From an uncultured Blautia sp. (lineage in GTDB: Bacteria; Bacillota; Clostridia; Lachnospirales; Lachnospiraceae): a stretch of DNA of 14,752 bases. The stretch covers positions 1 to 14,752 of the forward strand of contig NZ_CAKRNY010000068.1 in the NCBI RefSeq assembly GCF_934371575.1, written 5' to 3'. Below are positions 1-6,797 of the stretch, in pieces. The notes beneath the pieces were generated by a model, which was not told the DNA's origin, did not search any database, and was given only the letters and a program-made list of their open reading frames with translations. How positions within the stretch are numbered: the first letter of the stretch is position 1; every line of letters begins with the position of its first letter. Position numbers and translations under genes: made by a program.

Positions 1-314
1 CCAGGTAAGTCCTTAACCCTTCCACCACGGATAAGAACAACGCTATGCTCCTGAAGGTTGTGACCTTCTCCTGGGATATAGCTTGTTACTTCGATTCCGT
101 TGGAAAGACGAACTCTGGCGATTTTTCTAAGAGCTGAGTTAGGCTTCTTAGGAGTAGCTGTTTTAACAGCTGTGCAAACGCCACGTTTCTGTGGTGCAGA
201 CTGCTCAACTGCTTTCTTTCTTAAAGAGTTATAAGTTCTCTGAAGAGCTGGAGCTGTAGACTTCTTAGCAGATGTCTGACGTCCTTTTCTTACTAACTGG
301 TTGAATGTTGGCAT
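1..314 (-). CDS. rpsL: 30S ribosomal protein S12, 5' part (runs off left edge)
   Basis: This encodes S12 of the small ribosomal subunit, which sits at the decoding centre and monitors codon-anticodon pairing. The visible 104 residues begin [15 protein letters not shown] and contain the hallmark segments [11 protein letters not shown] (residues 54-64), [13 protein letters not shown] (79-91) and RGGRVKDLP (96-104). The last 30-odd residues lie outside the window. The start is the ATG at 314, preceded 7 bases upstream by a strong GGGAGGTG ribosome binding site (322-329). Lysines 56 and 101, the positions changed in streptomycin-resistant Bacillus S12, are both unmutated. It is the first gene of a transcription unit with its own near-perfect promoter. 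In related Firmicutes rpsG, fusA and tuf follow, but that cannot be seen here. Identification is very firm. Confidence 0.97.
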   Translation of the reverse strand, partial: MPTFNQLVRKGRQTSAKKSTAPALQRTYNSLRKKAVEQSAPQKRGVCTAVKTATPKKPNSALRKIARVRLSNGIEVTSYIPGEGHNLQEHSVVLIRGGRVKDLP

Positions 315-340
315 TCCATTTCACCTCCCGATTTATTTCT

Positions 341-358
341 CCATAGATTGTTCTATGG
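341..358 (-). promoter_or_regulatory. Hairpin in the rpsL leader
   Basis: On the minus strand CCATAGA (358-352) and TCTATGG (347-341) form a perfect 7-bp stem around an ACAA loop. It lies in the rpsL 5' untranslated leader about 12 bases upstream of the Shine-Dalgarno sequence. It is not followed by a T-run, so it is not a terminator. It could stabilise the mRNA or affect initiation; the regulatory role is inference. Confidence 0.45.
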
Positions 359-425
359 GGTTTCCTTGCGGTTGCTATTATCTTAGTAAGCGCGGAAAAA
401 AATGCCTTATTTCGCACGCTTTTTG

Positions 426-454
426 ATTATATCCTGTCTGCATATCTCTGTCAA
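426..454 (-). promoter_or_regulatory. rpsL promoter, perfect sigma-A consensus
   Basis: The minus strand reads TTGACA (454-449), a 17-base spacer, then TATAAT (431-426). All twelve consensus bases and the optimal spacing are present. Transcription should begin near 419-420, giving a leader of about 105 bases before rpsL. Such a perfect promoter suits a highly expressed ribosomal operon. Confidence 0.9.
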
Positions 455-581
455 GGTGTTTTTCTGCAATTTTTCCTTATTTTTTCAAGGTTTTTACAAT
501 TTATCACGGTAAACTAAAAGTATATTACTTCTTATTATAATAGTTTTCGGCATTACTGATTTCGGGAAACCAAACTTTACA

Positions 582-610
582 TTGCATTCCTCCCTACGCA
601 TTATTATAAT
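582..610 (+). promoter_or_regulatory. Probable promoter of the amidase/serine-enzyme operon
   Basis: The plus strand has a perfect -10 TATAAT (605-610) 17 bases after TTGCAT (582-587), which matches only the TTG of a -35. Transcription would start near 617, about 30 bases before the preferred amidase start at 647. The -10 is embedded in the 12-bp palindrome TTATTATAATAA (601-612), so a regulator bound there would block it. The -35 is weak, suggesting modest or activated expression. Confidence 0.6.
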
Positions 611-646
611 AAGAAAAAAAGACTTACCATGAACAGGAGCATGTAT

Positions 647-1444
647 ATGCATTTAAAAGAATTATATAAAAATCACGGCACTGCTGCCAGATGTGCTGCT
701 GTGATCCTGACTTTTTTATCCGGTATCAGTCTGTTCAGTGCCTCCATAGCTAAAGCGGAGATTTCAGATGAAATCCAGACTTCCCCGCACATTGCATCGC
801 ACATCATCGGCATTGATCCCGGACATCAGGGACCCAATGTAGACATGAGTGATCTGGAACCTCTTGGACCTGGCTCCACAGAAATGAAGGCAAAGGCCTC
901 CACAGGTACACAGGGAACCTTTTCCGGGCTTCCGGAGTATCAGCTGAATCTGGACGTTTCCCTGAAGTTGCAGAAGTTACTGGAAGACAGAGGTTATGAA
1001 ACAGTTCTCACCAGAACAGATAACGATACTGCTATCAGCAATAAGGAGCGGGCAGAGTATGTTGCAGACCAGGGCGCGGAAATATGCGTACGGATCCATG
1101 CCAACGGTGCTGAAGCTTCCTCTGCTGCCGGTGCCCTCACCATCTCCCCTTCTTCTTCCAACCCTTACGTTCCTCAGCTATACGAAGAATCCTCCGAGCT
1201 TTCCCAGCACATTCTGGATGCCTATTGCGCTGCAACCGGATTTGATAACCGTGGAATAACTTACGCGGACAATATGACTGGGATCAACTGGAGCACCATT
1301 CCCGTAACCATTGTAGAAATGGGCTTCATGACCAATGAATCTGATGATCTGAAGATGAGCGATCCTGACTTTCAGGATACTATGGCTGCTGGAATTGCAG
1401 ATGGCATTGACAATTACTTTGCAGAAAAGGACTCTGTACATTAA
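647..1444 (+). CDS. Secreted N-acetylmuramoyl-L-alanine amidase (Amidase_3)
   Basis: A zinc-dependent peptidoglycan amidase, predicted to cut the bond between MurNAc and L-Ala of the stem peptide outside the membrane. An in-frame ATG exists at 629, but the ATG at 647 is preferred: AGGAG at 635-639 lies 7 bases before it, while 629 has no ribosome binding site. This gives 265 residues. Residues 14-37 form a signal peptide ending SIAKA, with likely cleavage after residue 37. The catalytic domain spans about 53-258. Candidate zinc ligands and catalytic residues are His60 (IDPGHQG), Glu97 (LPEYQLN), His151 (RIHANG) and Glu224 (VEMGFM), the standard Amidase_3 set. There are no SH3, LysM or choline-binding repeats, so wall targeting must come from the catalytic domain. 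It lies 18 bases before the next gene and surely shares its transcript. Its cellular role (daughter-cell separation, sporulation or recycling) cannot be decided from sequence. Confidence 0.93.
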   Translation: MHLKELYKNHGTAARCAAVILTFLSGISLFSASIAKAEISDEIQTSPHIASHIIGIDPGHQGPNVDMSDLEPLGPGSTEMKAKASTGTQGTFSGLPEYQLNLDVSLKLQKLLEDRGYETVLTRTDNDTAISNKERAEYVADQGAEICVRIHANGAEASSAAGALTISPSSSNPYVPQLYEESSELSQHILDAYCAATGFDNRGITYADNMTGINWSTIPVTIVEMGFMTNESDDLKMSDPDFQDTMAAGIADGIDNYFAEKDSVH

Positions 1445-1462
1445 CATTCGAAAGGAGAACTT

Positions 1463-2686
1463 ATGAAAAATAAAAAAAAGAAGCGCACCTCTTCTTATCT
1501 GCTTATTTTCCTTAGCATTATTGCAGTATTGCTGCTTCTCATCATTCTTTATCTTACATTCTTTGGAAAAAACAGGCCGAATAATACAAACCTGGCAAAA
1601 AATACTTCTGATAGCTCCCAGGCTCTGGATTCCGACAATGGTGAAACTGACGGATTTATTTCCGGAGATGAAGCTTCTGGCAATGAGGGCGCTGATGAAG
1701 ATGCTTCTGTCCAGGGACCTACCCGGCAGGAGAACGCCACTTCTTCCCAGACTTCTGAAGCAGAACCGGCAGGACCTTACCAGTCCACGGAATTTCATTC
1801 CAAAGAAACTGAACCGTCCCAGAAACAAACAGATAATGCCAAGGAAGACACATCCGGCAAAGCAAAAACAACTCCGGAAATCTCTGATGATGGAACAATT
1901 TCCCCTTCACATGGAAGCTCTGCCTTTGACAATAAGTCAGATGATAAAATGAACACTCTGCTTTCTCAGATTACAGCTCAGCTTCCCACCGGAAACGGTT
2001 CCTGGAGTGTTTATATCTGTGATCTTGCAGGCGGTTCCGAATCATCTGTTAATAATACTCCTATGCAGGCAGCCAGCCTGATCAAGCTTTTTATCATGGG
2101 GGCTGTCTATGAAAATTACGATTCGCTATCCCAGCAGTATGGTTCAGACACTTTGAACAACTACCTGACACCAATGATCACAGTCAGCGATAACGATGCT
2201 GCAAACAGCCTGGTATCCTGTCTCGGCAATGGCGATAGCACAGCCGGTATGCAAAAAGTAAACAGCTTTTGCAAGGCGCATGGATATACCAGCACTTCCA
2301 TGGGACGTCTGCTTCTGGCAAGTAACGAATTTGGCGACAATTATACTTCTGCATACGATTGTGGAAAATTCCTGAAGGAAATCTACCAGATTTGTGCTGG
2401 CACAGTCCAGGCTCCAACACTTTCCCATGCTGAGGATATGTATGCCCTTTTGAAACAACAGCAGCGAAGCAACAAGATCCCCGCAGCACTGCCGGAAGGT
2501 GTCAGCGTTGCCAACAAAACCGGAGAACTTTCCGATGTAGAGAATGATGCCGGAATCCTGTATAATACGCACAAGGGAAATGATCTGGTCATCGTTTTCC
2601 TGTCCCAGAATCTTACCAGCACCGGAGATGCCCAAAACACTATTGCACAGCTTAGCCGCAATATTTATTTGTATTACAATGAGTAA
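1463..2686 (+). CDS. Membrane-anchored class A beta-lactamase-fold serine enzyme
   Basis: This 407-residue protein has a short Lys-rich N-terminus, one membrane helix (about 11-34), a long low-complexity linker rich in Ser, Asp, Glu and Thr (about 36-160), and a catalytic domain (about 162-405) predicted to lie outside the membrane. The domain has the three active-site motifs of class A enzymes: SLIK at 205-208 (nucleophile Ser205, Lys208), SDN at 242-244 and KTG at 352-354. It resembles the Beta-lactamase2 family. Aligning the omega-loop region (residues 282-296, ending GDNYTS) by eye puts Leu284 where class A beta-lactamases carry Glu166, so it may not hydrolyse beta-lactams efficiently and could instead bind penicillin or act on a peptidoglycan peptide. 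A strong AAAGGAG (1451-1457) lies 5 bases before the ATG. It follows the amidase by 18 bases and ends before a shared terminator. The fold call is firm; the substrate is unknown. Confidence 0.85.
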   Translation: MKNKKKKRTSSYLLIFLSIIAVLLLLIILYLTFFGKNRPNNTNLAKNTSDSSQALDSDNGETDGFISGDEASGNEGADEDASVQGPTRQENATSSQTSEAEPAGPYQSTEFHSKETEPSQKQTDNAKEDTSGKAKTTPEISDDGTISPSHGSSAFDNKSDDKMNTLLSQITAQLPTGNGSWSVYICDLAGGSESSVNNTPMQAASLIKLFIMGAVYENYDSLSQQYGSDTLNNYLTPMITVSDNDAANSLVSCLGNGDSTAGMQKVNSFCKAHGYTSTSMGRLLLASNEFGDNYTSAYDCGKFLKEIYQICAGTVQAPTLSHAEDMYALLKQQQRSNKIPAALPEGVSVANKTGELSDVENDAGILYNTHKGNDLVIVFLSQNLTSTGDAQNTIAQLSRNIYLYYNE

Positions 2687-2765
2687 TCGTCAAGGGGATA
2701 TTCCAGATCCTCTTCGCTGCTTGCTCATAACCAAATAATTTCTCCGCAAGGAACTTACCTTATTC

Positions 2766-2816
2766 AAAAAAATGCGCAGTGTTCATTTCAAACGAAACAG
2801 CACTGCGCATTTTTTT
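2766..2816. terminator. Bidirectional intrinsic terminator between convergent operons
   Basis: ATGCGCAGTG (2772-2781) pairs with CACTGCGCAT (2801-2810), with an A-run before and a T-run after, so a U-tract follows the stem in both directions. It can end the plus-strand amidase operon and the minus-strand kinase cassette. The A and T runs could extend the stem to about 16 bp. Confidence 0.93.
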
Positions 2817-2837
2817 AACCAATATTCTCTTCGCAAC

Positions 2838-4067
2838 CTACTCCTCTTCTTTGTTCTCCTCATAGGACATTTCCCATATTTCAGAGAAAACTGCCAGAGG
2901 ACAATCCGTAAGAAGGCACATCAATAAGAAGCATTCATAGGGATTTACAATGTAAATCTCACTCATTCCGCATTTTTTCAGAATTTTCTGTGCTTCTTCA
3001 ATAAAATGATGATATCGATCATAAGGATCATCATCCTGCATCTCCTGAGATACAATAAAAAATTCAAGAGTAAGCAAATCAAACCGTTCAACCGGAAACT
3101 TATGATTCAGAATATTTGTAATTCTCTGTCTGCTGAACCGCTTCTGGCTAAAATGCTTTGCCAGAATTGATGCTGACATCTTCTTCAGATTTCCCATCTG
3201 ATTAATTGGAATTCCATTACAGATTACTTTTTCCAGGTCAGAAGGTGTAATGTTCTCCGGTTTCCAGATTTTTGCTCTGTCTTTCTCTTCCTCGTCTTTC
3301 TGATACATAGCTGCAATAATCTGCTTCGCATGATTCAGAAGCCGCAAAAATTCCTGAAAGGCCTGGCTTTTCTCATTCATAGGATCGTCCCAGCCAGCCT
3401 TCAGACATGCAAGATATCTTAGCAGTTTTTCCTCTGTATCTATCGCGAAATCACCGCTGATCACTTCTGCAATCTCGCCTTTTTCCTCTGCCGGTTTCAT
3501 AGCTTTATATGCTTCTTTATATTCTTCAGCCTTACTGTATGGAAGCTGTCTGGTATAACAATACCAGTAAATTACCTCTTCCGGATTATGAAAATCAAAA
3601 TCCTGCTCCTTCAGCACTCTGGTAAGAAAATCAGATACATCCTCCGCACTCATTCGAAGGCCAAACCCCAGAAGAAAGACAGTCTCACGTTTCACAGATG
3701 CCTGCGTAAGCCAGTTATTCATAAGTGCAGGAAGTTTGGTGGATGTGGGATTCATGGATTTAGGCGTATAAGTCTCTTTAAAAGATTCAACTGCAATATC
3801 TCTGAAAACCTCCTGCGGTACCTCTCCAAAAGGCTCCTCAAGTCCTGCTCTCTCATATATGTACCGCTTCAAGTGATCACCAAAGGAAACAAGCTCCATC
3901 TCTTTATATAAATAATGAAAAATTACATCTGCATCTTCATCCTCAAAACCATCCAGGCTGACCACCTGGCGAAATCTCTGAGCCGCCCTTCTGGTAAATT
4001 CGAAATCCTTCACAGAATCAAAAGCTACTGTCTGTTCAAAATCAAGATCCTGCATACGATTTTTCAT
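2838..4067 (-). CDS. Uncharacterised 409-residue protein linked to kinase/phosphatase
   Basis: I do not recognise an established family. The protein is soluble-looking, with no signal peptide or membrane helix, rich in Glu, Lys and aromatic residues, and predicted to be largely helical. Two segments stand out. Residues 128-178 include LGFGLRMSAEDVSDFL and EEVIYWYCYTRQLPYS, a compact helical block with conserved-looking aromatics. Residues about 301-340 (FSRQRITNILN followed by ERFDLLTLEFF) resemble a helix-turn-helix, so nucleic-acid or partner binding is possible. A Lys/Glu-rich stretch at 255-268 probably separates domains. The C-terminus is acidic (ENKEEE). The ATG at 4067 is chosen because GGTGGTG lies 7 bases upstream; an in-frame GTG at 4070 is less likely. 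It begins 50 bases after the PP2C stop and is the last gene before the bidirectional terminator. Co-transcription suggests it is a substrate or effector of the kinase/phosphatase pair; this is inference. Confidence 0.85.
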   Translation of the reverse strand: MKNRMQDLDFEQTVAFDSVKDFEFTRRAAQRFRQVVSLDGFEDEDADVIFHYLYKEMELVSFGDHLKRYIYERAGLEEPFGEVPQEVFRDIAVESFKETYTPKSMNPTSTKLPALMNNWLTQASVKRETVFLLGFGLRMSAEDVSDFLTRVLKEQDFDFHNPEEVIYWYCYTRQLPYSKAEEYKEAYKAMKPAEEKGEIAEVISGDFAIDTEEKLLRYLACLKAGWDDPMNEKSQAFQEFLRLLNHAKQIIAAMYQKDEEEKDRAKIWKPENITPSDLEKVICNGIPINQMGNLKKMSASILAKHFSQKRFSRQRITNILNHKFPVERFDLLTLEFFIVSQEMQDDDPYDRYHHFIEEAQKILKKCGMSEIYIVNPYECFLLMCLLTDCPLAVFSEIWEMSYEENKEEE

Positions 4068-4117
4068 CACACATCACCACCATTTCTATTATAACTCCAT
4101 TATACAATGTAGTATCA

Positions 4118-4924
4118 TTATATTTTTCTATTCTGCAAAACCCAGGTTCTCAGCGGATGATTATCCCGCTTTACCTCACCTATAATAATCGTAACGTTGT
4201 CTCTGGCACCTCTGTCCAGTACCTTTTGCAAAAGCTCCTGAGCCAAATCACTGACCGAACTCTTCATTTTCATGATCTCTTCAATTTCCCTGTCAGGCAA
4301 CATATCAGTTACACCATCTGAGCAAAGCAGATAGCGATCACCATCCTGATAAGCGAATGACTCTATAAAAGCCTCCAGCTTCATTTCCTTCTCATCTACT
4401 CCCAAAAACTGCGTGAGCGGCGCTTTTCCCAATCGATATCCTTTTAACACATGATCCTGGGAAATCTGGGAAAAATCCTTACCTGACAACCGATAAATCC
4501 TGCTGTCTCCCAGATTACAAATATTGACTTCTTTTTTACCAAATGCAATCATGGCCATAGTAGTCCCCATAACATTGATTCGCTGTTCCAGTTCATAGTC
4601 ACAAATTACCTGATTCATATTCCTGCAGGCTTCTGAAAGAAAAAGCTCAGGAGTTTTTCTCAGCATACTCCTGTTAATTCTGTAAAAGTTCTCTAACTCC
4701 AATGAAGCAAGCCCGGCTGCCATTTCTCCCTGACTTTCACCACCCATGCCGTCAAAAACAGCCAGAACCGGGAGGCTTTCACGCAGCCTGATTCCTGTGC
4801 GTATTCCCTCCGTCCCCTGATTATGCACCGGGAGTCTCTCTCCGCAGCACCAGAAATTGTCTTCGTTATTTGGCCTTACTTTGCCTGTATGACAGGTATA
4901 TGCATAGTTAATATAATAAGTCAT
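4118..4924 (-). CDS. PP2C-family Ser/Thr protein phosphatase
   Basis: A metal-dependent (Mn/Mg) phosphatase of the PPM/PP2C family, expected to remove phosphate from Ser/Thr in the cytoplasm and to oppose the kinase encoded just upstream. Family motifs are intact: RPNNEDNF (17-24, metal-binding Asp22), VFDGMGG (56-62, Asp58), NLGDSRIY (137-144), CSDGVTD (201-207, Asp203) and RGARDNVTII (238-247, Asp242). At 268 residues it is slightly longer than bare bacterial PP2C enzymes (about 240-250); the extra is mainly an insert around residues 30-52 between the first two motifs. The ATG at 4924 is preferred because AAGAGG (4936-4931) lies 6 bases upstream; an in-frame GTG at 4939 would add five residues. 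It starts 38 bases after the kinase stop and is clearly in the same operon. No signal peptide or membrane segment is seen. Confidence 0.95.
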   Translation of the reverse strand: MTYYINYAYTCHTGKVRPNNEDNFWCCGERLPVHNQGTEGIRTGIRLRESLPVLAVFDGMGGESQGEMAAGLASLELENFYRINRSMLRKTPELFLSEACRNMNQVICDYELEQRINVMGTTMAMIAFGKKEVNICNLGDSRIYRLSGKDFSQISQDHVLKGYRLGKAPLTQFLGVDEKEMKLEAFIESFAYQDGDRYLLCSDGVTDMLPDREIEEIMKMKSSVSDLAQELLQKVLDRGARDNVTIIIGEVKRDNHPLRTWVLQNRKI

Positions 4925-4962
4925 CCCATTCCTCTTCACATATCAGTTAATACCCGAAGTAT

Positions 4963-6612
4963 TTACTCATCCAACTGCTCCAGGGCATTTTTCCAATATT
5001 TCTCGCCTCGCTTAATATATTCGGTACTATCAATTTCTTTATCATGGACAGTTCCATCCGTATCAATCCAGCGAATCAGCTTTCCACGCTTATCATAATA
5101 ATAAAGTTCTTTTTTATTCCCTGTCCAGACATAGGCAAAAAACAGTCTCTCATCCCAATAATAATATTCCTCGTAAACTCCATCCTCCGAAGCTTCCGGA
5201 TATATTAATGCCTTCACTAGCTTATCATCATCGTCATAGTAACGAAGGCGGTCTCCGCTCTTACCAACCTCTTTACAATCAGGAAGCTCACTTACAATGG
5301 TATTCGCCTGTTCTTTGATTGTCTGAATTGCAGTAGAAAATTCATCAATCTGTGCTGTACTGTTATCATTTGCTTCCAGTACCTCCACGACCGTCTGGGA
5401 ATCCTGCGCCCTGCGCTCCTCATCACGGATCAGTTTCACATAAACACCGATTATAATACATGCCGCCAGTGCTACAACAGCAAGAGAAACAGCCCAGGGT
5501 GAAATTTCCACTGTTTTTCTCTTCTTTACCTCTTCCTCACGGGCAATCTTCTCCATCTGAGGAGCTGCTGCAACATGGGTTTTCTCCATATAGTCATCCT
5601 CTGATTCCCGCGGTGCATATCTTCTCTGATCCCGTTCAAGCTCTCCGGAATTGGCAAGCGCCCATTGGGATTTCTCCCATTCTTTCTCTGCGTTCACAGG
5701 TGCCAGACGCAGACTTTCCAGATCTCGCAACATGTCTTCAGGTCTTCTGTAACGCTTCTTGGGATCAAATGCGCATGCCTTCAATATAATATGGGAAAAA
5801 GCGGCACTTGCCTTCGATGGGACAGGCATTTTCTCCCCTGCCATCCGCCTTGCCAGAGCATTCTCCTTATCACGATATGTGATCAACTGCTTATCAAGGG
5901 AAAGAAAGGGCAGTCTATTCTGATTCATCAGCTTATATAACACAATTCCCAGGGAATAGATATCAATACTGCTGTCATACTTTTCGCCCTTGTAAATCTC
6001 CGGCGCCATGTAAGAGTAAGTGCCTTTTTTTGACATATTACTCATTGTACGTGCCTGCTCTCTGGCAATTCCAAAATCTCCCAGCTTAAAATCTCCAAAT
6101 CTGGACACAAAAATATTCTCTGGTTTCACATCCCGGTGGATAATATTCATTTTTCGACAATAGATCAATGCCATGGCAAGATCACAGCCAAGCTTGATCA
6201 CTTCCTTCTCTGTAAGCTCCTTACCTGTACAGTAATCCATAAAGCTGGTGAGATATTCCATTCGTATGGAAATATCCCAGCCAATTTCATCCAAATATTC
6301 CACAATCTTGAAATCCTCAAATGAAACCACATGAGAATTTCCGCAAAAATGCTCCATGGTGTATATTTCCTGAACACAGTCCTCCACAAGATTACGAAAA
6401 TACTCTCGGGTAGACTGTTCATCATTCATCTCAGACCGTACACTGTCCAGTTCCCCTTTATTTCCTGGAATTGATATGATCTTAATCGCAGAATAAAAAG
6501 AACGCCCCCGTTCTGTCCGCTTCGCTTTATATACTTTTCCAAAAGAACCTTCCCCTATTTTCTCTACAAGTTTCCATTCTGGCCAAACGGAAACCGGAAC
6601 ATCTTTATCCAT
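4963..6612 (-). CDS. Transmembrane eukaryotic-type Ser/Thr protein kinase, no PASTA repeats
   Basis: A Hanks-type kinase anchored in the membrane, predicted to sense something outside and phosphorylate Ser/Thr proteins inside. The ATG at 6612 follows a strong GGAGGAGG about 8 bases upstream and gives 549 residues; an upstream in-frame ATG at 6684 has no such site and would add 24 residues without homology. Kinase domain about 13-300: glycine loop GEGSFGKVY (20-28), Lys44 in AIK, HRDVKPEN (159-166, catalytic Asp161), DFG (179-181) and APE (203-205), all intact. A charged juxtamembrane linker (about 305-370) precedes a single membrane helix (372-394). The C-terminal 155 residues have a helical stalk and three Tyr-rich repeats around 457-516 (for example KELYYYDKRGKLIRWI), not the PASTA repeats of PrkC/PknB. 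This argues for a different ligand and against it being the orthologue of the usual PrkC, which normally sits beside rlmN and rsgA. Confidence 0.95.
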   Translation of the reverse strand: MDKDVPVSVWPEWKLVEKIGEGSFGKVYKAKRTERGRSFYSAIKIISIPGNKGELDSVRSEMNDEQSTREYFRNLVEDCVQEIYTMEHFCGNSHVVSFEDFKIVEYLDEIGWDISIRMEYLTSFMDYCTGKELTEKEVIKLGCDLAMALIYCRKMNIIHRDVKPENIFVSRFGDFKLGDFGIAREQARTMSNMSKKGTYSYMAPEIYKGEKYDSSIDIYSLGIVLYKLMNQNRLPFLSLDKQLITYRDKENALARRMAGEKMPVPSKASAAFSHIILKACAFDPKKRYRRPEDMLRDLESLRLAPVNAEKEWEKSQWALANSGELERDQRRYAPRESEDDYMEKTHVAAAPQMEKIAREEEVKKRKTVEISPWAVSLAVVALAACIIIGVYVKLIRDEERRAQDSQTVVEVLEANDNSTAQIDEFSTAIQTIKEQANTIVSELPDCKEVGKSGDRLRYYDDDDKLVKALIYPEASEDGVYEEYYYWDERLFFAYVWTGNKKELYYYDKRGKLIRWIDTDGTVHDKEIDSTEYIKRGEKYWKNALEQLDE

Positions 6613-6663
6613 CTGTATGTTCCTCCTCCCCGAAAGAGTGATGACTATTTTTCCAACAAAAAC

Positions 6664-6669
6664 ATTATA
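6664..6669 (-). promoter_or_regulatory. Probable -10 element of the kinase cassette
   Basis: A perfect TATAAT on the minus strand (6669-6664) follows a TG and lies about 52 bases before the kinase ATG. No good -35 is found 16-18 bases upstream, so the promoter would be weak or need an activator or another sigma factor. It lies downstream of the rpoC terminator, where a new start is needed. Confidence 0.4.
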
Positions 6670-6732
6670 CAGGAATCTTACCATAAATGATAGTCCGGGC
6701 TGTATTTTCCTCTATCCATATTTATCCAGCTC

Positions 6733-6775
6733 AAAAAATCCCCCGAAGCGACATTTCTGTCACCCCGGGGGATTT
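6733..6775 (-). terminator. rpoC terminator
   Basis: On the minus strand AAATCCCCCG (6775-6766) pairs with CGGGGGATTT (6745-6736). Inside is a second stem, GACA/TGTC, capped by a GAAA tetraloop, and a T-run follows. It begins about 22 bases after the rpoC stop. It should end most rpoBC transcripts, so the kinase cassette depends on its own promoter or on read-through. Confidence 0.92.
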
Positions 6776-6797
6776 AAACATTCCTATATTTTATTGA

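Larger units (their letters stand above)
315..646. other. Divergent intergenic region between rpsL and the amidase gene
   Basis: This stretch of about 330 bases has no convincing gene. On the minus strand it holds the rpsL promoter, its roughly 105-base leader with a hairpin, and the rpsL ribosome binding site. On the plus strand it holds the amidase promoter and ribosome binding site. The middle (about 455-580) is AT-rich with no recognised element, apart from a near-palindrome at 532-543 that is repeated at 601-612. Confidence 0.8.

Noticed and set aside
1178..1828. 216-codon minus-strand open frame across the amidase/serine-enzyme junction
   Set aside because: It overlaps two well-supported plus-strand genes, including their catalytic motifs and ribosome binding site, and its translation shows no recognisable domain.
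4088..4104. Two TATAAT boxes between the PP2C gene and the 409-residue gene, as an internal promoter
   Set aside because: No acceptable -35 lies 16-18 bases upstream of either. The 50-base gap is consistent with simple cotranscription, though a weak internal promoter cannot be excluded.
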